Numbered from the stretch's first letter, positions 54,804-64,000 are shown. The stretch: 64,000 nt of DNA from Sphingomonas sp. MA1305 (GCF_016107325.1 NZ_RCVT01000003.1:62001-126000); one strand, 5' to 3'. A program made the numbers and translations. The notes: generated by a model not told the origin, from the sequence alone.

Positions 54804-56288
54804 ATGTATCGAGGAGCCATGTTCGTCATGGGCCTGTGTGCCGCCGTGCCCGCCTCCGCTCAGTCGAGGGAGGATGACGTGGCCCGGCTAACCCGTCTGA
54901 TCGAGCAGCAGCAGACGCAGATTGCGCGGCTCGAGGCGAGGTTGGCAGCGGTCGAGGAAGAGAAGGTGGCCTCCACGCCGGTCATTCGGCCAGAAGCCGG
55001 CCATTTGCACCCCGTATCGCCGCGGCTCGCCGATCAGGCCACCCCGCCGCGCTCACCCCTGCCGCTAGGTCAGGCGTTGCCGTCCGACGCGCACCCGCCG
55101 TCGCTCGACGGGCGGCTGGCGCAGATCGAGAAGACGCAGAAGGAAGGTGGGCATGTCGACTGGTCGAAGGGGACGCCGGAGTTTGCGAGCGCCGATGGCA
55201 ATTTCTCGTTCCGGCCGCGTGGACGCGTCCTGATCGACCTTGGCACCACGACGGGTAGCAAGGTCTCCAGTCGCAATATCACCGCGACGCAGGCGCGGTC
55301 GCTGCGCTTCGGGTTCGAAGGGACGGCGGGCCAGCACCTTTCCTACGTCCTGGAAGGCGACTTCGCGGACAACGACGTTACTATCAAGTCCGCCTATCTC
55401 GCATGGACGACCAGGATCATGGGACGGCAGGCTGAATTCGCCTTGGGCAATCGGTTGAACGATCGAGGACTGGACGGGTCGAGCGGCACCATCTCGGTGC
55501 CATTTCTCGAGCGCAACTTCGTAGCGCAGGGGATCGTTCCTGTGCGCGGCTTCTTCGGCTTGGGTGCCGCAGCGCGCGTCTACGGCGAGCGGTGGCATGT
55601 CGGCGTGCAGATATCAGGCGACGACATCAACAATCCCGGGACGGCGAGCGACAGCGTGACGATTGCGGGACGCGCCCACTGGAACCCGGTCAAGACGGAC
55701 GAGTGGCTTCTCCACGTGGGCGTCTGGGGCTTCCACGAAGATCTGGCGAGCGACGTCACTCGGCCGACCCGCGCCATCGCAGTGGGCGGGTTCCTCAACG
55801 ACAATCTTCGCATTTCGCCCGGCACGTTCGCCAACCCGCAGTCGGGAGATGGCTATGGCCTTGAACTGGGTGCGTTCCACAGATCACTTTGGGCCTACGG
55901 GGAATATGGCGCGAGAACGCTGCGCAATGCGACGGGCTCGACAGATCAGAACGCCTGGGCTCTGCAAGGCGGTTGGTTCCTAACCGGCGAGTCGCCACCG
56001 TACTTGAGCCGCGGCGGGGTGTGGAGCCGTCCCCGCGTGCTCAATCCCGTTACCACCGGCGGCAGTGGGGCGATCGAACTGGCCGCACGATACGAGGCGA
56101 TCGACTACAGCAGCAACCCGACGGCCGGGCGCGGCACCGCGGCCACCTTGGGCGTAAACTGGTACCTCAACAACTTCGTGCGCCTGCAGATGAACCTAGT
56201 CGATTGGACCGTCTCCAATCCTGCGACCGTGGCGATCGGCAACGATCGAGGGCAGACCGTGGTCGGACGAGCGCAGATCGCCTTTTGA
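54804..56288 (+). CDS. Phosphate-selective porin O/P-like outer-membrane porin
   Basis: About 494 residues. Signal peptide (ends VPASAQ), a coiled-coil lead (ARLTRLIEQQQTQIARLEARLAAVEEE, residues about 28-55) typical of OprP/OprO-type porins, a proline-rich linker, then a beta-barrel ending VVGRAQIAF with a terminal Phe. FSFRPRGRVLIDLG and LRFGFEGTAG resemble the porin O/P family. ATGs at 54795 and 54819 are alternatives. Despite the family name, many members pass other anions; here carboxylates fit the neighbours. Confidence 0.88.
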   Translation: MYRGAMFVMGLCAAVPASAQSREDDVARLTRLIEQQQTQIARLEARLAAVEEEKVASTPVIRPEAGHLHPVSPRLADQATPPRSPLPLGQALPSDAHPPSLDGRLAQIEKTQKEGGHVDWSKGTPEFASADGNFSFRPRGRVLIDLGTTTGSKVSSRNITATQARSLRFGFEGTAGQHLSYVLEGDFADNDVTIKSAYLAWTTRIMGRQAEFALGNRLNDRGLDGSSGTISVPFLERNFVAQGIVPVRGFFGLGAAARVYGERWHVGVQISGDDINNPGTASDSVTIAGRAHWNPVKTDEWLLHVGVWGFHEDLASDVTRPTRAIAVGGFLNDNLRISPGTFANPQSGDGYGLELGAFHRSLWAYGEYGARTLRNATGSTDQNAWALQGGWFLTGESPPYLSRGGVWSRPRVLNPVTTGGSGAIELAARYEAIDYSSNPTAGRGTAATLGVNWYLNNFVRLQMNLVDWTVSNPATVAIGNDRGQTVVGRAQIAF

Positions 56289-56509
56289 TGGCGAACCGGA
56301 AGCCGATGCGATGGAGACAACGCGACCTCGCCTCGATGGACGCAGACGTCCGCGATGGCCTGACGCCGGCGGTGGGTACGGTCTTGCGTGCCGACGAAGC
56401 CACGACCAGCGGCCTGACCGGCCACAACTACCGCGTCATCGAGCTGGTCGCCGCCTCCGCCCTGTTTACGCAGCAGGGTGCTGTCAAATGTAACGCACCA
56501 ATGATTTGA
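56288..56509 (+). pseudogene. Truncated ORF coupled to the porin gene
   Basis: The ATG overlaps the porin stop (TGATG). 73 residues follow, with an ordinary coding feel (LTGHNYRVIELVAASALF) until about residue 66; the end CNAPMI falls in AT-rich sequence unlike the rest. It looks like the first part of a next operon gene cut off by an insertion or deletion. I do not recognise the family. Confidence 0.45.
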
Positions 56510-56603
56510 GTCGTTTGGCTAACGCTTCCTTCAAAGGGCTAGGGGCCTGGTGGCTGCGCTGTCAGTATAGTGAACTGCTCGGCTCGTTCCGGGAATGACG
56601 CCG

Positions 56604-56650
56604 TTTGCCTGCCGTTGGGCAGGCAAAGGGGGCGGAAAACCGCCCTTTGG
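56604..56650. repeat. Two consecutive hairpins
   Basis: TTTGCCTGCC-GTTG-GGCAGGCAAA (perfect 10 bp) is followed at once by GGGCGG-AAAA-CCGCCC (perfect 6 bp, extended by AAA/TTT with a small bulge). They lie between the truncated ORF and the 3' end of the LysR gene and may terminate transcription from either side, or be the end of a mobile element. Confidence 0.7.
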
Positions 56651-56694
56651 AACCTCGCGTGCAGTTGTTTTGACAGTACCACCGTGCGCGATGA

Positions 56695-57579
56695 TCAATT
56701 CGTATTTACGATCGCCGCGAAGGCGGTCGCGGTCGGGAGGCAGGAAATCGCGTGAACTAGCCACACCGAACTCGCCATCCCTTCGTCAACCAGTTCTGTG
56801 TAGACCAAGCTGGCAGACTGCAGTGCACACAATGACTTAGCCACGACGGCTATGCCCACACCGGCGGCGACCAGCCCGAGAAGGGTGGAAACCTCGCTAA
56901 CCGACTGTGCGACATTCGGTTCGAGGCCGCCCGCGCGGATGAGCGCGAAGAGCTCTTCGGTAAAGCCACCCCCGCGATCGTTTCCGTAGACGACGAGCGG
57001 GTGGGCGGCCGCATCCGCCAACCTCAGGTCTGGTCGCCCGGCGAGAGGGTTGTCCGGGTTCGTCGCGACCATCAGACGCTCCTCGAGGATGCGCGTCGCG
57101 GTCAGTTCCGCGGGTAGCCCAGGCGGCGTGGCGCTACGCAGAAAGCCGACGTCCAGTTCGCCCGCTGCTATCGCCTCGATCTGCGCGTGTCCGACGACCT
57201 CGGAAAGCGCGAGCTGTACCTCGGGGAAGAGACGGCGGTAGGCGTTTATAGCCAAGGCGACCTTTGGAATGAACGGCGCCGAAGCATTGAACCCCACTCG
57301 CAGCCCGCCCAGCTCCCCACGGGCGGCGGCTCGCGCTAGGGCGACTCCTCGCTCGGCCTCCGCCAGTGCACGCTTCGCGGCATCGAGAAATACGGAACCC
57401 GCCGGGGTCAGTGTTACGCGCCTGCTCGTCCGCTCGAGCAGGCGCACCCCTATGTCCTCCTCAAGCTGACGGATTTGCAGGCTCAGCGGCGGCTGCGAGA
57501 TACCGAGCCTGGCGGCGGCACGGGCGAAATGCAGGTCTTCAGCGACCTGGACGAAATAGCGCAGGTGGCGCAGCTCCAT
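56695..57579 (-). CDS. LysR-family regulator of the RND operon
   Basis: 294 residues. The N-terminal helix-turn-helix (FARAARLGISQPPLSLQIRQ region) and the effector domain (LRVGFNASAPFIPKVAL, DVGFLRSATPP) are typical of the CatR/BenM-like group that sense aromatic acids. Divergent from the RND pump gene, 185 bases apart, so it very likely controls that operon. Confidence 0.93.
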   Translation of the reverse strand: MELRHLRYFVQVAEDLHFARAAARLGISQPPLSLQIRQLEEDIGVRLLERTSRRVTLTPAGSVFLDAAKRALAEAERGVALARAAARGELGGLRVGFNASAPFIPKVALAINAYRRLFPEVQLALSEVVGHAQIEAIAAGELDVGFLRSATPPGLPAELTATRILEERLMVATNPDNPLAGRPDLRLADAAAHPLVVYGNDRGGGFTEELFALIRAGGLEPNVAQSVSEVSTLLGLVAAGVGIAVVAKSLCALQSASLVYTELVDEGMASSVWLVHAISCLPTATAFAAIVNTN

Positions 57580-57764
57580 GATTGATATCCTCTAGATATC
57601 AATCGTGGCGGAAACAATATTAGACAAAGCAGAAACGCGCGATCATTTGCTGCGCCGCGGCATGGTCTCGTGCTGCCGCCCGTCACCGGTCCTCCGTCGC
57701 CGCGCACTAGGCTGGCACGCGTCGCCGCTCGCCGGTACGGGCGCCATCAAGGGAAGCTGTGGCC

Positions 57765-60700
57765 ATGATCGGCATCGTACGCATTGCGCTCGCACGGCCG
57801 CTGACGTTCATCGTGATGGCGATCCTGATTGCCATCGTCGGGGTGCTGGCGGCGATCCGGACCCCCGTCGACATCTTCCCCGACATCAAGGTCCCGGTAA
57901 TCGCCACGGCCTGGCAGTATTCCGGCCTCTCGCCCGACGAGATGTCCGGTCGGATCATCACGCCGTTCGAGCGCGTGCTGACCACCACCGTCAACGACAT
58001 CGATCACATCGAGAGCCAGTCGCTGCCGGGCATCGGCGTCGTGAAGATCTACTTCCAGCCGGGTGCGGACATCCGCACCGCCACCGCGCAGGTGACTTCG
58101 GTGTCGCAGACGGTGCTGAAGCAGCTGCCGCCAGGGATCACCCCTCCGCTGGTGCTCAACTACAGCGCATCGACGGTGCCGATTGTCCAGCTGGCGCTGT
58201 CAGGGAAAGGACTGTCCGAGGGGCAAATGTTCGATCTCGCCGTCAATCAGGTCCGACCGGGGCTGGTGACCGTGCCGGGCGCTGCCATTCCCTATCCTTC
58301 GGGCGGGCGCCAGCGCCAGATCCAGATCGATCTCGATCCCGACGCCCTGCAGTCCAAGGGGCTGTCCGCGCAGGACGTCGGCAACGCGATCGCGGCGCAA
58401 AACCAGATCAACCCGGCGGGCTTCGCGAAGATCGGTGGCTTCCAGTACAGCGTCCGCCTGAACAACGCGCCGGGATCCGTCGAGGAGCTGAACAGCATCC
58501 CCGTGAAGGTCGTGAACGGCGCCACGATCTACATGCGCGACGTCGCGCACGTCCGTGACGGCTCGGCCCCGCAGACCAACGTCGTCCACGTCGACGGCGC
58601 CCGCTCCGTGATCATGACCGTGCTCAAGAACGGTGCGACCTCCACCCTGGCGATCGTGCAGGGGATCAAGGACGCGCTGCCCAAGATCCAGGAGACCCTG
58701 CCGAGCGCGCTGAAGATCGTGCCGATCGGCGACCAGTCGCTGTTCGTGCGCGCCGCGGTGGAGGGCGTGGTCAAGGAAGGTGCCATCGCTGCGGCGCTGA
58801 CCAGCCTGATGATCCTGCTGTTCCTCGGCTCGTGGCGCTCCACCGTAATTATCGCGATCTCGATCCCGCTTGCGATCCTGTCCGCGATCATCGGGTTGGC
58901 GGTGACGGGCAACACGCTCAACACGATGACGCTCGGCGGCCTCAGCCTCGCAGTCGGCATCCTGGTCGACGATGCCACCGTGACGATCGAGAACATCAAC
59001 TGGCACCTGGAACAGGGCAAGCCAGTGCATCGGGCGATCCTGGACGGCGCTGCGCAGATCGTGACGCCGGCGTTCGTCTCGCTGCTGTGCATCTGCATCG
59101 TGTTCGTGCCGATGTTCTTCCTGCCGGGCGTGGCCGGCTTCCTGTTCGTGCCGCTGGCACTTGCGGTGGTGTTCGCCATGATCGCCTCGTTCGTCCTGTC
59201 GCGCACGCTGGTGCCGACCATGGCGATGTACCTGCTGAAGCCGCACGGCTCGGGCGACGACCACGACCAGCACAGCGCCGGCACGTCCGCCTCACGGAAC
59301 CCGCTCGTGCGGTTCCAGCGCGGCTTCGAGATGCGTTTCGAGGCGATTCGCGCGAGCTACGGTGGCATGCTCGAGCGCGTGCTGGCGGCGCCCCGGGGCT
59401 TCGTGATCGGCTTTCTGGCCGTGGTGCTCCTGTCGTTCGGTCTGGTGCCCTTCCTGGGGCAGAACTTCTTCCCTGCGGTCGATGCCGGGCAGATCGCGAT
59501 GCACGTGCGTGCGCCCGTCGGCAGCCGGATCGAGCAGACTTCGGCCGAGTTCGATCGCATCCAGCGCCGAGTCCGCCAGATCATCCCAGCCGGCGAGCTG
59601 GTCTCTATCGTCGACAACATCGGCTTGCCGGTCAGCTCGATCAACACGACCTACAACAACTCCGGTACCGTAGGTCCGCAGGACGGCGACGTGCTGATCC
59701 AGTTGTCGAAGGACCACGCTCCGACGGCGGACTACGTCCGCAAGCTGCGCGAGCAGCTGCCCCGCGACTTCCCCGGCGCCACATTCTCCTTCCTGCCGGC
59801 CGACATCACCAGCCAGATCCTGAACTTCGGCGCGCCGGCACCGATCGACATCCAGATCGCTGGCAAGAACGCCGCCGGCAACGCCGCCTATGCGCAGCGG
59901 ATCATGCGGCGCATCGCACGGATCCCGGGCCTCGCCGACGCACGCATCCAACAGTCGGCGCGCTACCCGCAGCTCGACGTCGCGGTCGACCGCAGCCGGA
60001 TCGGCCAGTACGGGCTGACGGAGCGCGACGTGACCACGAGCTTGGCAAGCTCGCTTGCGGGCACTGCGCAGACGGCGCCGGTCTACTTCCTCAACCCCGA
60101 GAACGGCGTGTCCTATCCGGTTGTGGCGCAGGCGCCCGAGTATCGCGTCGGCTCGATGGGCGACCTGTCGAGCATTCCGGTGACCGGCACGAACGGCCGC
60201 TCGCAGGTGCTCGGCGGGCTCGGCACGATCGTGCGCGCGAACGCGCCCGCCGTGGTGTCGCACTACAACATCGCTCCGGTGATCGACATCTACGCCACCC
60301 CGGCCGGCCGGGACCTCGGCGCGGTGGCGGGCGACATCCGCAAGGTCCTGGAGGACCTCAAGGGGCAGGCGCCCAAGGGTGCGACCGTCGCGCTGCGCGG
60401 CCAGTATGCCACGATGAACAGCGCCTTCTCGGGTCTCGGCTACGGCCTGCTTGGCGCGATCGTGCTGATCTACCTGCTGATCGTCGTGAACTTCCAGAGC
60501 TGGCTAGATCCGTTCGTGATCATCACCGCTCTGCCGGGAGCGCTTGCGGGCATCGTCTGGATGCTATTCGTCTCCGGCACGACGCTGTCGGTGCCGGCGC
60601 TCACAGGTGCCATCATGTGCATGGGCGTTGCCACCGCCAACGCGATCCTTGTGGTGAGCTTCGCCCGCGAGCGCCTCGCGGACCTCGGTGACGCCACCGC

Positions 60701-60968
60701 CGCCGCGCTGGAAGCCGGCATGACCCGCTTCCGCCCGGTCCTCATGACCGCCCTGGCGATGATCATCGGCATGCTGCCGATGGCGCTCGGTCTTGGTGAA
60801 GGCGGCGAGCAGAACGCTCCCCTCGGACGCGCTGTGATTGGCGGACTGATGGTCGCGACCTTCGCAACGCTGATGTTCGTCCCCGTCATCTTCAGCCTCG
60901 TCCACCGCCGTCGCGGCTCGACCGCTCCGGCACGGGAGGCTGGCAACCTGGAGCAAGCTCATGTCTGA
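57765..60968 (+). CDS. RND multidrug efflux permease (AcrB/MdtB-C type)
   Basis: 1067-residue inner-membrane pump with twelve helices and two large periplasmic loops. The proton-relay aspartates are in GILVDDATVTIEN of helix 4; RTPVDIFPDIKVPVI opens the porter domain. Family HAE-1, drugs or other organic compounds, not the metal (CzcA) group. A GTG two codons upstream (57759) is an alternative start. It overlaps the adaptor gene by 8 bases. The order pump-adaptor-outer factor differs from the usual adaptor-first order. Confidence 0.95.
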   Translation: MIGIVRIALARPLTFIVMAILIAIVGVLAAIRTPVDIFPDIKVPVIATAWQYSGLSPDEMSGRIITPFERVLTTTVNDIDHIESQSLPGIGVVKIYFQPGADIRTATAQVTSVSQTVLKQLPPGITPPLVLNYSASTVPIVQLALSGKGLSEGQMFDLAVNQVRPGLVTVPGAAIPYPSGGRQRQIQIDLDPDALQSKGLSAQDVGNAIAAQNQINPAGFAKIGGFQYSVRLNNAPGSVEELNSIPVKVVNGATIYMRDVAHVRDGSAPQTNVVHVDGARSVIMTVLKNGATSTLAIVQGIKDALPKIQETLPSALKIVPIGDQSLFVRAAVEGVVKEGAIAAALTSLMILLFLGSWRSTVIIAISIPLAILSAIIGLAVTGNTLNTMTLGGLSLAVGILVDDATVTIENINWHLEQGKPVHRAILDGAAQIVTPAFVSLLCICIVFVPMFFLPGVAGFLFVPLALAVVFAMIASFVLSRTLVPTMAMYLLKPHGSGDDHDQHSAGTSASRNPLVRFQRGFEMRFEAIRASYGGMLERVLAAPRGFVIGFLAVVLLSFGLVPFLGQNFFPAVDAGQIAMHVRAPVGSRIEQTSAEFDRIQRRVRQIIPAGELVSIVDNIGLPVSSINTTYNNSGTVGPQDGDVLIQLSKDHAPTADYVRKLREQLPRDFPGATFSFLPADITSQILNFGAPAPIDIQIAGKNAAGNAAYAQRIMRRIARIPGLADARIQQSARYPQLDVAVDRSRIGQYGLTERDVTTSLASSLAGTAQTAPVYFLNPENGVSYPVVAQAPEYRVGSMGDLSSIPVTGTNGRSQVLGGLGTIVRANAPAVVSHYNIAPVIDIYATPAGRDLGAVAGDIRKVLEDLKGQAPKGATVALRGQYATMNSAFSGLGYGLLGAIVLIYLLIVVNFQSWLDPFVIITALPGALAGIVWMLFVSGTTLSVPALTGAIMCMGVATANAILVVSFARERLADLGDATAAALEAGMTRFRPVLMTALAMIIGMLPMALGLGEGGEQNAPLGRAVIGGLMVATFATLMFVPVIFSLVHRRRGSTAPAREAGNLEQAHV

Positions 60969-62127
60969 GGCGTCGTTCGGGACGTCCCCCAAGCCACCGT
61001 CGCGCTCGCTGCGCACCGTTGGCATCGCGGCGGCCGTGGTTGCGGTCGGCGTCGTCGGAGTCGGCATCGCTGCGCGCTCGCACACGGAAGGCAGGCTCGC
61101 CGCCTGGACCGAAGCGCAGTCGACTCCGACCGTCGCGGTGATACACGCCAAGCGGGCCGCAGCGACTGCGGCGCTGACCCTGCCGGCCAACCTGCAGGCG
61201 ATCAACAGCGCGCCGATATTCGCGCGGACAAGCGGCTACGTGCGGAAGTGGTATGTCGACATCGGCGATCCCGTCCGCGCCGGTCAGACGCTTGCGGTGC
61301 TGGATGCACCCGAGGTCGACCAGCAGCTCGTCGCCGCCCGCGCCGACCTCGAGACCGCCCGCGCGAACCAGCAGCTCGCCGCCTCGACCGCTGCGCGTTG
61401 GCGCAACATGCTCGCGAAGGATGCAGTTTCGAAGCAGGAGACGGACGAGAAAGTCGGTGACCTTGCCGCGAAGACCGCCGTGACCAACGCCGCCCGCGCC
61501 AACGTCTCCCGGCTGACGTACACGCAGGGCTTTACACGATTAATCGCGCCGTTCGCCGGCATCGTCACGAGCCGCTCCACCGACATCGGCGCACTCGTGA
61601 CCGCCGGGACGGCGGCATCCACACCTCTGTTCACCGTCTCGGACGTGAGACGAATACGCGCCTACATCCGCGTGCCGCAGAGTTACTCGGCGCAGGTGCG
61701 TCCGGGGATGCACGTGACCCTCACGCTGCCGGAATATCCCGGCCGCACGTTCGACGCTACGCTGACCCGCACAGCAGGCGCCGTGGAGCAGTCCTCGGGC
61801 ACGGTGCTGGTCCAGGTCGAGGCGTCCAATATGGATCGCGCGCTGAAACCGGGGGCGTACGCGCAGGCGAGCTTCCCGGTCGCCGGCACGAGCGGTGCCG
61901 TCGCGCTGCCCGCCAGCGCCCTCATCGTCGGTGAGAGCGGCACGCAGGTCGCCATCGCCGGGACGGACGGAAAGGCCCACCTCCGCACCATCCGTATCGG
62001 TCAGGACCATGGCGCGACCGTCGAGGTCAGTTCTGGCGTCACCCCGCGCGACCACGTGATCGACAATCCGCCGGACTCCCTTGCCGACGGCGACGGGGTC
62101 GTGGTGCAGAAGGCCTCGTCGCGGTGA
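60961..62127 (+). CDS. RND periplasmic adaptor protein
   Basis: 388-residue membrane-fusion protein: one N-terminal membrane helix (about 18-40), barrel-sandwich lipoyl halves (YVRKWYVDIGDPVRAGQTLAV and LIAPFAGIVTSRSTDIGALV), an alpha hairpin between them and a C-terminal beta-barrel. It joins the pump to the outer-membrane factor. Overlaps both neighbours. Confidence 0.95.
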   Translation: MSEASFGTSPKPPSRSLRTVGIAAAVVAVGVVGVGIAARSHTEGRLAAWTEAQSTPTVAVIHAKRAAATAALTLPANLQAINSAPIFARTSGYVRKWYVDIGDPVRAGQTLAVLDAPEVDQQLVAARADLETARANQQLAASTAARWRNMLAKDAVSKQETDEKVGDLAAKTAVTNAARANVSRLTYTQGFTRLIAPFAGIVTSRSTDIGALVTAGTAASTPLFTVSDVRRIRAYIRVPQSYSAQVRPGMHVTLTLPEYPGRTFDATLTRTAGAVEQSSGTVLVQVEASNMDRALKPGAYAQASFPVAGTSGAVALPASALIVGESGTQVAIAGTDGKAHLRTIRIGQDHGATVEVSSGVTPRDHVIDNPPDSLADGDGVVVQKASSR

Positions 62128-63578
62128 GGTCGTCTCCTTCGACGCCGGCTTCGGGCGCTGCAGATCCGAAGTGGCGCAGGGCATCGCTGTTCGCGGTATC
62201 GACGATGCTGTTCGCGACCGGCGCCTGCTCCGCCGCGCCCGACTACGTCCGCCCCACCGCCGCGTCTCCGGCCACCTACAAGGAGGTTGCCGGCTGGCAA
62301 GCCGCCGGCACCAAGGTGCCACCCACCGGCAGGTGGTGGGAGGCGTTCGCGGATCCTGTCCTGTCGAGCCTCGAAGATCGGGTCAGCGTGGGCAACCAGG
62401 ATCTCGCCGCGGCGGTAGCGCGCTATGATCAGGCGCGCGCGATCGCGCGCGAGGCACGCGCGGACCTCGTCCCTCAGGTTGGGCTCTCGGCCGACGTCAG
62501 TCGTGATCGCGTCTCTTCCGGGCGCCCTCTCGCGCTCGGCAGCGCCGCACCCTACACGGTCGGAACGGTCGGGGCGTCGCTTGCCTACGAACTCGATCTG
62601 TTCGGCCGCGTTCGCAGTTCGGTCCGCGCAAGCCGCGCGGATGCCGATGCGAGCAGGGCCGACATCGCCGTGGTGACGCTCGGACTGCAGGCGCAGCTGG
62701 CCGGCATCTACTTCGACATGCGTGGGCTCGACGCGCGCATCGTGCTCCTGCGTCAGACCGTGGAGGCGAACCTGCGCGCCTACCGGCTCACAGACACGCG
62801 GCACGAGGGCGGCATCGCATCGGGCATCGACGTCAGCCGCGCCCAAAACCAACTTTCGAGCGCCCGGGCAGAACTTTCAGCCGTTGCCGCCGCTAGGCAG
62901 CGGGACGAGCACGCCGTCGCGGTGCTGATCGGCGAAGCGCCCGCCGAATTCGCGCTGGCCGTCGAGGACCGCCAGCTGACGCCTCCGCCGATCGCGGCAG
63001 GTCTTCCATCGACGCTGCTCGAGCGCCGACCGGACATCGCCGCGGCCGAGCGCCGCGTCGCGGCGGCTAACGCACGCATCGGCGTGGCCCGCGCTGCCCT
63101 CTTTCCCACTCTGACGCTGGGCGCGACGGGTGGGTTCGAGGCGGCTCGCGGCTCGCTGCTAAGCGCTGCCAACGGCTTCTGGGCGCTAGGTCCTCTATCC
63201 GCTGCGCTGTCGGTCTTCGACGGCGGCCGCCGGCGTGCCGGCGTGCAGCAAGCGCGCGCCGAATACGACGAGGCCGCCGCGTCGTATCGCCAGACCGTAC
63301 TGACCGCCTTCCGCGAGGTGGAAGATGCGCTTGCGAGTCAGCGGCTGCTTGCCGCGCAGGAGCGTGACCAGCGGGCCGCCGCCGAGGCGGCGGAGCGCAC
63401 GCGCGAGCTGGCGCTTGTCCGCTACCGTGATGGTGCAGCGGACTATCTTGAGGTCGTGACCGCACAGACCGCAGCTTTGGATGCCGAGCGCGCATTGCTG
63501 ACGGTACGCAGTCAGCAGCTCCAGACCGCCACCGATCTCGTCCGTGCGCTCGGTGGCGGCGTCGACGTGCGATCCTGA
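62124..63578 (+). CDS. NodT-family outer-membrane efflux lipoprotein
   Basis: 484 residues. A lipobox (TGACSAAPDY, Cys about residue 35) anchors it in the outer membrane. Two TolC-like repeats follow (ELDLFGRVRSSVRASRAD and ARAALFPTLTLGATGG, LSVFDGGRRRAGVQQARAEY). GTG start with a 4-base overlap of the adaptor gene. Third part of the tripartite efflux system. Confidence 0.94.
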   Translation: MRSSPSTPASGAADPKWRRASLFAVSTMLFATGACSAAPDYVRPTAASPATYKEVAGWQAAGTKVPPTGRWWEAFADPVLSSLEDRVSVGNQDLAAAVARYDQARAIAREARADLVPQVGLSADVSRDRVSSGRPLALGSAAPYTVGTVGASLAYELDLFGRVRSSVRASRADADASRADIAVVTLGLQAQLAGIYFDMRGLDARIVLLRQTVEANLRAYRLTDTRHEGGIASGIDVSRAQNQLSSARAELSAVAAARQRDEHAVAVLIGEAPAEFALAVEDRQLTPPPIAAGLPSTLLERRPDIAAAERRVAAANARIGVARAALFPTLTLGATGGFEAARGSLLSAANGFWALGPLSAALSVFDGGRRRAGVQQARAEYDEAAASYRQTVLTAFREVEDALASQRLLAAQERDQRAAAEAAERTRELALVRYRDGAADYLEVVTAQTAALDAERALLTVRSQQLQTATDLVRALGGGVDVRS

Positions 63579-63784
63579 TCCGGCTCCGATGCTCGGAAGC
63601 GCCGCCTGCACCCTCCCGCGCCGCGGCAGGGGTCGCCAGATCGTTGGCCCAGTCGACCAAGCGGATCGAGTGCGTCGATTGCGCACGGCACTCGTTTCTG
63701 CGTCCGGCGCACCATGTGCACCGCGTCATGAGCGGACCTCGTGAGGAGCGACCGATTGAGCATGACCGCGATTAGATGGAAAAC

Positions 63785-64000
63785 TCAGCGCTGCACGACG
63801 ATCGGCATCGCTCCACCCAGGGAAGCGCGCCCGTTGATTCCAGTGAGGACGAGCTCCGGCGTCCGAGCTGCATCTGAAATCCGCACGTCGCCCCTGAGCT
63901 TGAACGCCGGCAAGGGCTTTGGACCGCTCACCCTTCCGTCGCGCGCTATGTCGTAGAGGCCGTCCATCGCGATCGCCGTCAGGGTGCCGTCCCCGGCTCG
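63785..64000 (-). CDS. Unidentified gene, C-terminal part only
   Basis: The frame enters from beyond the right edge and ends at a stop at 63785. The visible ~71 residues (GDGTLTAIAMDGLYDIARDG, PAFKLRGDVRISDA, ELVLTGINGRASLGGAMPIV) show alternating beta-strand pattern, which recalls C-terminal repeats of AsmA-like or other periplasmic proteins, but this is not firm. Convergent with the efflux operon. The 206 bases between hold nothing I can identify. Confidence 0.5.
   Translation of the reverse strand, partial: RAGDGTLTAIAMDGLYDIARDGRVSGPKPLPAFKLRGDVRISDAARTPELVLTGINGRASLGGAMPIVVQR

Overview
The window is GC-rich, gene-dense DNA from an alphaproteobacterium, almost certainly a Sphingomonas-type sphingomonad. 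The strongest marker is a ceramide locus: serine palmitoyltransferase, a dedicated acyl carrier protein and a reductase-type epimerase at 39.7-42.2 kb. It sits near LptF/LptG homologues, a GNAT-type ceramide synthase candidate and a fatty acid desaturase at 32.3-37.6 kb. Sphingomonads carry glycosphingolipids where most Gram-negative bacteria carry LPS. The housekeeping order (miaB-phoH-ybeY-corC, nfu-nitroreductase-tsaB-rimI, rplU-rpmA, obgE, proB) also fits this group.

Layout. 0-1.6 kb: a light-driven proton-pump rhodopsin of the DTG type, coupled to a Blh retinal-forming dioxygenase. 2.1-4.4 kb: katG with a clear terminator. 4.5-8.8 kb: corC, ybeY, phoH and miaB on the minus strand. 8.9-12.6 kb: small membrane, secreted and hypothetical genes; between 10.4 and 12.5 kb they are separated by copies of one short palindromic repeat, and the stretch parts miaB from plsC-fur. 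12.6-25.5 kb: plsC, fur, an M16 peptidase, an AspH-like protein that has lost metal and cosubstrate ligands, nfu, a RutE-like nitroreductase, tsaB, rimI, an acyl-CoA ligase, ggt and pyrD. 25.8-32.2 kb: a complete SUF iron-sulfur operon (sufR-B-orf-C-D-S-T-A) with several long inverted repeats and one foreign-looking membrane gene inside it. 32.3-42.2 kb: sphingolipid synthesis and lipid transport, with a hybrid histidine kinase in the middle. 42.3-47.3 kb: proB, a small ORF, obgE, TetR, GNAT, rpmA, rplU and hspQ.

At 47.45 kb a tRNA-Ser(CGA) marks a change of character. Immediately after it lies a truncated aldo/keto reductase, and the rest of the window is accessory: a quinone-stress module (HxlR regulator, quinone oxidoreductase, quinol monooxygenase), about 600 bases of degenerate DNA, an organic-acid uptake module (LysR, DAACS symporter, ModA-like binding protein overlapping a citrate-type MFS permease, OprP-like porin), a remnant region with hairpins, and a LysR-controlled RND efflux operon (pump, adaptor, outer-membrane factor). 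The window ends inside an unidentified minus-strand gene.

How the parts work together: retinal from Blh completes the rhodopsin. The Suf proteins build and deliver Fe-S clusters, and Nfu, MiaB and others carry or use them. Spt, ACP, CerR and the bCerS candidate form a ceramide pathway, and LptF/LptG are the obvious candidates for moving the finished lipid toward the outer membrane. Dispersed palindromic repeats of at least five kinds sit in intergenic gaps and in one case provide a ribosome binding site.
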